Shown one piece after another: positions 1-8,607 of a stretch of DNA of 15,726 bases. The stretch is from NCBI GenBank assembly GCA_018398765.1, contig JAHBMJ010002815.1, forward strand, positions 1 through 15,726, read 5' to 3'. The position numbers were made by a program, and so were the translations under genes. The notes beneath the pieces were generated by a model. It did no database searches. It was not told the origin of the DNA and saw only the letters and a list, made by a program, of their open reading frames with translations. This DNA is from Chromera velia (Eukaryota; Sar; Chromeraceae). The stretch's first letter is position 1. Every line of letters starts with the position of its first letter.

Positions 1-110
1 CCCCCCCCCCCCCCCCCCCCCTCTCGCTCTCTACCCCCACCCCCCACCCCTTCTCTCTTTGTCTCTCTGTCTCTCTCCCTGTCTGTCTCTCTATGTGTCA
101 CCCCCTGTCT
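1..110. repeat. Poly-C and CT-rich low-complexity tract
   Basis: The window opens with 21 consecutive C residues. They pass into CT and GTCT-type low-complexity sequence to about position 100. No coding signal is seen. A homopolymer at the very start may also mark an assembly boundary, which cannot be decided from the window. Confidence 0.8.
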
Positions 111-837
111 GAAGAACAAATGACGTAACCTGTCCCCTTCCCAGTCATATGAGTTTGCACGGAGTGGGGTATGCTGTCTTGTCTTCTTTCTCTTCTTTTG
201 AGTGGAAGCAGCAGGAAGTAACGAGTGAATTCAGTAAAATCACGTGAAGTCCTGTCGGGAGGTGTACAGGCACGGGGCGCTTAACTCTATACTTGTCGAA
301 ACCCCTGCCCACGTTCATATTGTCTGAGTAGCTGTTCTGTTACTTTGTCTTCGGCTCTTTTTCTTCTTAATTCTGTTTTTGTCCTTACTAGTAAATTGTT
401 ATCCTTGGTGCCTCTGAAGAGAAAAAGGCAAAAAAAAGAAACGTAGTATAGTTTGTCTTATATTCTATATTAAATTAACATGTTTTTTAACTTTTTATAA
501 ATTAACTATAGTAAATTAACTTCTTACTGGTAGTAAACTTTACTGTAATAAAGAGCTTTAAATAACCTAGTAAATAACATAGCATAGCATTATTATAGTA
601 TTGATGTTTCGGATAAAATATGCTTGTTAACTAGTTTATTAAAGTTAACAATTAAACTGAAGTCTCTAACTAGGTCTATAAAGATGATGGTTTATGATTA
701 AATCCTAGACCTAGCAATGCCACTCACTGTGGCAGCTCGATCCCAAGCTGGCCACTGGCGAAGCTTTAAGGACAACCTATAGGCTAGAACCGAGGGTACA
801 CTGTACACGTCCAGGTACACGTGCCGCCTAGCGTGCC
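111..837. other. Non-coding AT-rich region, no gene seen
   Basis: No reading frame here looks like a protein. About 420-720 is strongly AT-rich, with recurring TAAATTAAC, CTAG and TAGTAAA-like words. Similar CTAG/TTTAGCTAG words recur at about 2250-2320, next to the second repeat copy. This suggests old mobile-element DNA rather than a gene, but no element end can be defined. Confidence 0.5.
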
Positions 838-1066
838 GCACACATTAATTCATCGGGGGGGCAGCGCTTAGGGCGGGGCCTGCATGTCAAACAAATAGAA
901 CCAAGTCAACTTAAGACTCAACTTACATAATCAATGCAATACAAACCTTAAAGTGATAAGTTATAAGTGATTTGGTGGTGCCCTGGAGCACTGTCGCCGT
1001 TTTGTCTTATAGAGGCCGCCCCCGCAAACGGCAAGGGGGTGTACCTCATCGCTGAGGCTCAGACCA
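838..1066 (-). repeat. Dispersed repeat copy 1 (probable LINE 3' tail)
   Basis: This segment aligns by eye with 2082-2545 in the same orientation. Both share a GCACACATT start, a run of seven G followed by CAGCGCTTAGGGC, the words GTCAACTTAAGACTCAACTT and CATAATCAATG, the word GAGCACTGTC, and an AACGGCAA block. Copy 1 has ATTA inserted near its left end and lacks about 15 bp (GGTGTCTGATTCGAA-like) and a longer AT-rich block that copy 2 has. On the minus strand it lies immediately after the stop of the LINE-like ORF ending at 1090, so the simplest reading is that it is the element's 3' untranslated tail. The orientation is inferred from that ORF. Confidence 0.6.
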
Positions 1067-1089
1067 TACCCCGTGGCCCGCCTGGTTTC

Positions 1090-1790
1090 TCAGGCTGCTA
1101 ACAAACAACAATCTGTCTGTGCTTTGCATGCTATGGTCTGTGGGCTTCTTTCCATTCCCCCCTTTCTTTTTGTGATCACTCCGTATCTCTGTGCCAACAC
1201 TGTTTTATCTAACGAGCTTCCAGGTGCATACCTTCCTGGGCTTTCCTTGGACACTCTCCTTCTGAACGCCGCCCTCCCCAGAAACTCATCCACCGCACTA
1301 TGCCTTTCGTTCATTAAGAATTTGAACAGAGCCTCAGTGTACAGTCTTCCTTTTTGTTCTTCTCTTTTCTCTCCGCAAACTTCTCTTGCCCTCTTTTCTC
1401 TTCCCTCGTTCCACTCCGCTCCTAGCTCCGCTCCTAATGCTCTATACATGTCCACGCTCTCTCTATCATAAATCGGACACTCAGTCAGCATATGGATCTC
1501 GTCCTCCACCACCTCTATTTCTATCTATCCTTTGCAAAAAGGGCAAAGTCTCTTCTCCAACGGTACTCTCTGCCCTCCTCTTTCTGGCATTTTTCCCTTT
1601 GTTCCCGCTAACGCCCTGTCTCCCACTCTATAGGCTGCTCTCGTTCTGTGTTCTCCTCTTAGTGCTACCCTTCTAGTATAACAGAAGGGCACCCGTCCCA
1701 GTTTTTCTTTCTCTATTTTCATTTCCTCTTTTGGTCTTTCTTCTGATATTTTTTCAAATAAAGTGAGCTGCAGTCTGTTTCTGTTTGCTT
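1090..1790 (-). pseudogene. LINE-type reverse transcriptase, C-terminal remnant
   Basis: On the minus strand one frame runs from about 1790 to a TGA at 1090-1092. It is interrupted by an in-frame TAG at 1525-1527, and another stop lies just above 1790. The translation reads CPFC, then after the TAG an acidic stretch EDEIHMLTECPIYD. This gives a C-x2-C...H-x4-C pattern like the zinc-knuckle tail that follows the reverse transcriptase in many non-LTR retrotransposons. It continues into a basic tail containing ALFKFLMNERHSAV and FRRR, which also resembles LINE C-termini. No polymerase core (YxDD) is visible, so this is a 5'-truncated, decayed copy. The frame may extend weakly towards 2080, where another open stretch rich in Lys, Arg and Glu (1868-2089) lies in a different frame. 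Family recognition is by motif only; the clade is not assigned. Confidence 0.62.
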
Positions 1791-2081
1791 TTGTTCAGTC
1801 TAGTGTTCAGCTAGGTGTTCAGTGTATGTGTGTGGCATAAACTTTTCCACTCTTTTCTCTCTCTCTTCTATCTCTCTCTCTGTATGACTCCCCTCTCAAT
1901 TCTCCACCTAAAGATTTTTTTCTTCCTCTCTTTTATCTCTTTGTCTGTCTTGCTTACAATCCATCTCTCTATCCTGTCTACTCTTTCATTCACTGCGTGT
2001 GTCCCTATCTCTCCTGGCTGGCCTGCAAGCTTCTCTTTTGAAAAGGAATGAAGACCTCTCTCTATAAAAAGTGTCTGTACT

Positions 2082-2545
2082 GCACACATTCATCGGGGGG
2101 GCAGCGCTTAGGGCATGGCCTGCATGCCAAACAAATCGAACGGTGTCTGATTCGAACCAAGTCAACTTAAGACTCAACTTGCATAATCAATGTAATATAA
2201 ACCTTGAACCTTTTGTAAACATATGTCCTAACACATGTTTGTCACGGTACATAAATTAACTAGCAAATTAGCTACTAGTTTAGCTAGTTTAGCTCTAGGT
2301 TTAGCTAGGTGATTATCTCAGGTGGCTGGATAGTATTTTTTAAAACCTTTTTGATTGGATCTGGCTGTTAATGTCACAACTTCATAAAATGCAGTTTTTG
2401 GTTTGGGAGTGATAGTGTGAGTCTACTGTGTGACAGTGATAGTGATACAATTGATACCTTAGTTAGAGCACTGTCACTGTTCTTTGAGAAGTCGCCCCTG
2501 CGAACGGCAAAGCTGAGCCCTTTTGCTGCCAGTGAGGCTTCAGAA
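2082..2545 (-). repeat. Dispersed repeat copy 2 (probable LINE 3' tail)
   Basis: This is a second direct copy of the 838-1066 sequence. The two agree closely over 2082-2211, which holds the run of seven G, the CAGCGCTTAGGGC word and the CAACTTAAGACTCAACTT word. They agree again over about 2463-2545, at the AGAGCACTGTC and AACGGCAAAG words and a TGAGGCTTCAG match. Between these blocks copy 2 carries about 250 bp of AT-rich DNA with TAGCTAG words that copy 1 lacks. No LINE coding sequence adjoins it on the high-coordinate side, as expected for a strongly 5'-truncated insertion of the same family. Confidence 0.55.
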
Positions 2546-3894
2546 TGTATGTCGTGTGTTACATTCACAGCCTCTGTTAATCAATGACGGTTGAACGTCA
2601 ATTTGCAGCCTTTCCAGATTGAAGAACGAACGGACACAAGCCAAAGAACAGAAATCGATTTTACGTCCGCTGTTATGATCTTTTACTTGCATGCATATGA
2701 CTAAGAATGCGAATTTTACGTGGATATTGAAAGACATTGGCATGCATGTCTTGACACACATCGCATGTGCACATACAACTCTGCAGCTTGCAGAGAGCTG
2801 GCACAACCATCATCAGCAGAACACTGCCAGAGCCAGAACATATCGAATTCTGTAGTGACACAAATATACGTCAGAACGGAGAAGGGAATTTGAGAGTGAA
2901 TACCTGAATCGCAAAACCAAGCAGGAGAGATGGGGGCTAGGATGGGGGAAGGGTTCCGTCTATCGTATCGTATTCACTCTCGATGCATGGCGATCGCTTA
3001 CACAATCGGCGCTTCGCCTTTCTCCTTTTCATTCAACCGAAATTCATTCAATTTCGACTGGATACATTACAGAGATGGACCGAATGCATTTTGCACTCGT
3101 TGTCCTTTCCCCACGATGCACCAGCCTGCACTCTCTTCCGCTCAAGACTCTTAATTGTTTTTGTGAACAGAGGGCACGTCCCTTCGCAGAGCGAGAGAGG
3201 CTTAACCGTTTCCCCCCCCGCCCTCAAAAATTCATTCCTTGCGTCCTTCCATGCCTGCACCCGGACCTGATGCTGGCCGGTCTTCAGTCCTTTAGATGTC
3301 CGTTGAACCTCTTGTGAAAACAACTCTCCTCTTCTCCGGGCGTCTTGATTGCTCTTTCTCGCTCCCCCCGTAGACATATGCGGGGATTGATTTTCTCTCT
3401 CGGCTCCTCTTTCTAGCTGTCATTCTATGCCATCCTTGCCATCCGTTCTATTCACAACAACGGAATGCACTGATCCCTTTTTTTTTTCTCTCCAGTCCCT
3501 TGACTGATAGGTGACTAAGCTCAGCTGTCTGTTCCAGCTGACCCCCCCCGCTCCCACGCTTGCTCCCCACTGGTCTTTGCAGCATGGGGGGGCGTTGCGT
3601 CCTTTCGATCCTTGTTCTTAATCCTTTATCTCCCATGATCGCACCCACGTAGCTGTCCTCCATCTCCTCATACACTCTCCGCTTCCCCACATTCCTTTTG
3701 AAATGAGTGGGTAAGCAAGGGCAATGAAAGAAGAGAACAAGACACACACACACCTCCAACCTACTTTGACAACACAACATGAATTCGTGGGTTGGCAACC
3801 GATCAACGGTCATGACTACCTACTTGACAGGCTGCCTATGTGTGTCTCTTCTCCGAAATAATTCCGGATGGAAGACCGCTAGCTGGATGCTCGA
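2546..3894. other. No gene recognised; flank downstream of ABCG gene
   Basis: This stretch lies between the retroelement debris and the stop codon of the transporter. The reading frames here, including one of about 120 residues at 3448-3813 on the minus strand, have no recognisable motif and read like chance open frames in mixed-composition DNA. The part nearest 3895 probably holds the 3' untranslated region of the minus-strand transporter. I see no clear AATAAA on that strand close to the stop. Confidence 0.45.
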
Positions 3895-4180
3895 TCACTT
3901 CTCGATGTTGTTCAATTTCGCGAGGAAGATGCCTCCAAGAATTCGGAAGATGACAAGCTCGCCGAGCAGAACTGGAAGTGCCACATAGGGCATCGGTTCC
4001 AGCCCGAACTCCTCGATGGTCTTGTCCCCCTGTGGAGAGCCTTCAAACATTGTCACGACAATCTCCTGGAAGGCCCAGAAGAAAGGAGAAATCAGAACCA
4101 GCCACTCCAGCCAGAACACGACCGTCGTCCTGCACACATAGATCACAGACACATACAAAGATGGATACACGCACACACAG

Positions 4181-4270
<90 letters not shown>

Positions 4271-7200
4271 GGAGAGGGGGAGGGAGAGGGAAGAAAAGAG
4301 AGAAAGAGGGAAAGAGAGAGAGAAAAGGAAAGAGGGTAGAAAAAAGACAAGGGAAGGCGAGAGAGCATCAGAGGGAAACCTGTTTGCTATTACAAGAAAA
4401 ACCAAGCTATCGATAGTCGGTAGAGATAAGCGGGACTGACCCACCCACCCACCTTCTGACAAAGAATCCGTTGTAGATCATGAAGACGAGAAGGAACGGG
4501 AGGGCCATCTGTTGGGCTCCCGAGGCGTCCTTTGCGATTCCGGCAACTGCACCCACACTCACAGGCAGTCAGAATGTGCATGAGTAAATGACAACGCGAT
4601 CTGATTGTGAATCTGTCATCAGAAAAGAGAGTAAAGGACATGTACAAAAACATTACTAGAGTTGGACACAGAATAGTTTGGGAAGAATCCAGAAGAAAGG
4701 GGAGGCGACGTGATTCTTTGACTTGTCAAACATGAAATGAAAAGGTACGCGAGTCAAAATGCTGTACTCGCAGTCCGTCGATCGATTCGCATTCAAACGC
4801 CGCATGTCGAAGTTTCCTCTCCTTTCTTTGCAACCTGCTGATCACTCTCTCTCTCTCTCTCGTGCGCAAACCCCAAACCCCTGCCTGCCCCGACCAACCA
4901 ACCGACGGACCCACCGACCGACCCATTGTGAACAGTCCATCGAAGACGACGAAGAGGAGAAGACCCCAGCCGAAGACGGTGCCTGAGTGCTCCCATTCGA
5001 TCTGCACATGCGCAGAAGAAGGGGAAGCACACTCACTGATGGATGCTCTGGGGATGGAGGGGCGACAACTCTTGGGAGTTCCAGGGCTGATGGAGGAATC
5101 ACACGACTCCGGAGACGTGAAACGGGGGAGGCCCTCGACTTGTTTACCTCAGCCCCTCCTGAAAGTGACTATGTGACGGTGGTGAAGGAGCCACGCCAAA
5201 ACCTTGAGACAAGAATCGTCTACCGAAACACGATTCAAAACCAGAGTCCGAGACTGAAGAAAAGGACAAGAAGAATCTTGAGAGAGCTTAAAGAAAGTCA
5301 ATGAGTGCACACATCACACTACTGACTGACGCCTGAGAGAGCCCACATGACGATGAAGAAGAGTCCGAACCCGATCACAGAGATCACAGAGTTCACAATG
5401 AAGTTCACGATCACGTGGACCCACTCGGAGTAGAGGGCTTCGGATGTCTCCATCTTCATGATCTGCACACAGGGAGACAGGGAGACACAGAGAGAAAAAA
5501 GAAATTAAGGGTGCATTCACTCACGCAGACATACTCCCAAAGAAAAAGCCACATACACTTCCTCCCCAACCCCCCCCCCTCCACACACAGGGAGCGAGAG
5601 AGAGACGAAGATTCAAACCTAACAGCAGACAAAGATGATGGACAGCTTCCCTCCTCCCTCTCTGACCGTTCTCTCCTCAACGAGACGAGGCATATTCAGC
5701 ATTCCCGCCATGGCTCCAGACTGCAGTCAGTCAGTCAGAGAATCAGACACACACATGCATGCATTGAGGGATATCGTGTTGAGGCAAGTTGAAGACAGAA
5801 TTAAATTAAACAGAAGCGATCGAGTACACGAGTGAGTATGTGCGTCAGTGTGGGGCATGCAGGGAGGAAGAGGTGAGCCGAAACACTATGTAGCCAGACT
5901 ATTCACTGCCGACACAGACGGACGGACGGAATGAAAAAAAAAGAAGGAAAACGAAGAGGGCGGGCAACATCAATCCTCCATCTGTGCCTCTCTCTCTTGA
6001 GGATGTATGTCAAAATTCTGAGTGAGGAGTAGCCGGCCGAATCGAAACTGCTGGATGTCATGCAAAGAAACTGACAGACAGACGAACCTGGAGCAGCATG
6101 AAGACGAATGGCAGCTGTGCCCCGACGGCCTCGTTCCCGATGTCGAAGAAGGCCAGTCCGAGGAGGAGACCCTTCATGATCTCGATGGCCAGCTGCTGCA
6201 CCAGATCTCTCCTGCAATGAGGGAATGTTTATTTTGTTTGTTTTTTCTTCCATACAGACAAAAAGAAAACAGCTGCTGCACCAGATCTCTCCTGCAATGA
6301 GGGAATGTTTATTTTGTTTGTTTTTTCTTCCATACAGACAAAAAGAAAACAGCTGCTGCACCAGATCTCTCCTGCAATCAATGAATGTTTTTTCTTTTCA
6401 CATCCGTTCCTCTGTTTGTCCACACAAACTTCTGCTGTGCCAGTCAGTCCATGCAAAAGCAGTTCATTCAGTCGACCGAAAGGAAAGGGGACGGCGTGCT
6501 GCTGCTTCTTTCCCTTCGAGACCAAAAGATTGTGAGAGTCTCCATCAAATGGTGTACCCACAACAGGGCCGGAACAATTGTGTAACTTGCAAGGTTCACG
6601 TGCGATTGAGAATTATTGGGCTGCTCTGCATGGTATGGTTGACAAGAAAAGGACTGTGACAAAAGATTCTACGCACGTGTTTCGGAACGTAAGCACCAGT
6701 TTCCTTCTCATCAGAACCTTGTACTGCAGACACAGAGGCGCACGGGGACACACAAATGGACAAGGGATTGTTCAGCATGCACAGAAAGGAAACTGAAACG
6801 CGGCGGAAAGCCTTTTGTCATCAGTATTTGCAAGCGTAAAGGGGGTAAAGAAAAGGAGATGGATGTGGAGAAAGACAAACATAGAAAGCAATCAAACGAA
6901 GTAGAAAAGAAAGCGACGATCAGACAGACATATTTCCTCTGTTTTCTTTCTTGCCGCCTTCCCACCTATCTCCCTTCTGCTTCTAGATCTCGTTCTAACT
7001 CCCTCTCTGTGGAGCTACCCATGTCGAGCTGACGTGCTTCTGCCTGCCTGCAACAGGCTCACTTGATTTAGAAAAAAAAAATGATCCCCGTTGCAAACCT
7101 ACCTGAAGGGTGTAGGAAGCCTCGTACATGGTCTTTCGGATCGGGGGGAGGTCTCCGAATGCCAGTCTCTGCTCTCGTCTGTGCTCCAGAAGCTCCAAGG

Positions 7201-8459
7201 CAGTCATGCCGGGAGTGGCAGCGCTCTTCGCCACCTGCGCCTCGACGTCTGCCTTGAGAGTCTGGTCGTAGTGCTTCAGGAGATCCTCCACCTGCACGCA
7301 TCATTATGCGTGGTCGATCGATAGTGAGAGAGGGATTGAGAATCCAAGAGCCAGGGAGAAAAGAATAGAAGCGTTTGAGAAAGTCTCTACCGTGGAAATG
7401 TATGTGTGTCTCAGTCTTTCGCCATACCTTTCTTTTGGACAGTCTCACTTCCTGAGGCAATGGCTGAACGTAGTTGATTTCAATGTTTTTAAGACGTTTC
7501 TGTTGCGCGGGAAAAGGAATCAAAGAGCCCATGCAAGCAGTTGCCACCCACCCACCCACCCACCCACTGACATAGTCGATGTCCCCCCCTGGGGTGATGG
7601 TATCGAGGAAGTAGTCAGCAGGGTTGATGCCGTTGGGAACGGCATGGCCCGCAGCACCCCAGTAGGCAGCAGCCTCCGCCATGGGGCCCTGGTACACAAC
7701 CCTGCAGGCAGGCAGACAGTAGTCAATCAATGTAGATAGGTGTATCAGGGGGAGGAAGAGCAAGCGATGCTCTAGCTGTTTGTTATGAACTTGTGTTTCT
7801 GAAACGAACCGTGAGGACTCTCTCTGCCCTCGGAACGTCCGTTCAGTTTATTTTCTTTTCTTCAAAATCTTCTTTTCCTGAAGCTTTCGTGTCCGTGCAT
7901 GAGCAGGCAGACAGAGAGACGAACAAACACACCTTCCGGGGTTTGCGGTGAGGAGCATGACTTTGTCGAACAATGCAGCCACCTCGGGACGGGGCTGGTG
8001 GATGACGACAATGATCAGCATGCCCAGTTTCTGCAGGCAGGCAGGCAGGTAGGCAGACAGGAGGGAAGGGGAATGGAGGAAGTGATACCGAAACAAGCCA
8101 GAGATGAACGATGGAAAGGGCGAAACACAAAATACACGAAACCACATGCTTGCAGAGCTTGTGCGCCTCACCGCGTTGTGCATGTTCACATCGAGTATTT
8201 TTTTTCTCCTTTTCTGACCTTGGTGAGGAGTTTCATCGCCCTCACACAGATCTCAGCGTCGGTTGCGGAAAGTCCACTTGTCGGTTCGTCACAGAAGAGA
8301 ATCTGGGCGCCTGCCACCATTCCTCTGGCGAGGGTGACTCTTCGCTTTTGTCCTCCTGAAATTCCTCTCACTTTCTCGTTGCCGATCAGGGAGTCTTTCA
8401 CCTGGTCCAGACCCAACTGCAACACAGGAGGCAAGTTTGTGCGTTGACACTTGCCGGAA

Positions 8460-8509
<50 letters not shown>

Positions 8510-8515
8510 TGTGTG

Positions 8516-8565
<50 letters not shown>

Positions 8566-8576
8566 ACACACGCACA

Positions 8577-8607
<31 letters not shown>

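Larger units (their letters stand above)
3895..6211 (-). other. ABCG transmembrane domain exons (12 to 17)
   Basis: Six exons encode the membrane part. Hydrophobic segments that fit membrane helices are: about residues 473-490 ([12 protein letters not shown]), about 498-516 (LPFVFMLLQ running into the next exon), about 540-567 ([17 protein letters not shown]), about 576-600 ([14 protein letters not shown]), about 607-626 ([15 protein letters not shown]), and 633-650 together with about 677-699 near the C-terminus. The RLVEERT sequence after the second segment matches the place where ABCG proteins carry a conserved EER-type motif. The loop between the last two segments contains no obvious Cys pair. 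The C-terminus is short and charged (KLNNIEK), as is usual for this family. Confidence 0.85.

Noticed and set aside
1815-2089. CT-rich plus-strand and Lys/Arg/Glu-rich minus-strand ORFs
   Set aside because: They reflect pyrimidine-rich composition. A distant LINE origin is possible, but no motif supports it.
3448-3813. Minus-strand ORF of 121 codons downstream of the ABCG stop
   Set aside because: No motif, low-complexity Lys/Arg and Cys runs, and a position expected for the transporter's 3' flank; not supported as a gene.
3978-4462. ORFs on both strands with His-Thr, Arg-Glu, Ser-Leu or Cys-Val runs
   Set aside because: They arise from the CA/GA microsatellite in ABCG intron 16; only 3895-4129 and 4453-4546 on the minus strand are coding.
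6191-6378. Regular 80-bp repeats as a CRISPR array or phage-type repeat
   Set aside because: The repeats have no spacers, the unit includes a splice acceptor and coding bases of the transporter, and the context is eukaryotic.
7034-7047. 14-bp alternative microexon (minus strand, between TGCAGGCAG-type acceptor and GTCAGC)
   Set aside because: The phase fits, but the preceding intron would be only about 55 bp and the peptide AGRST fits the ABCG linker less well than the 26-bp candidate at 6600-6625.
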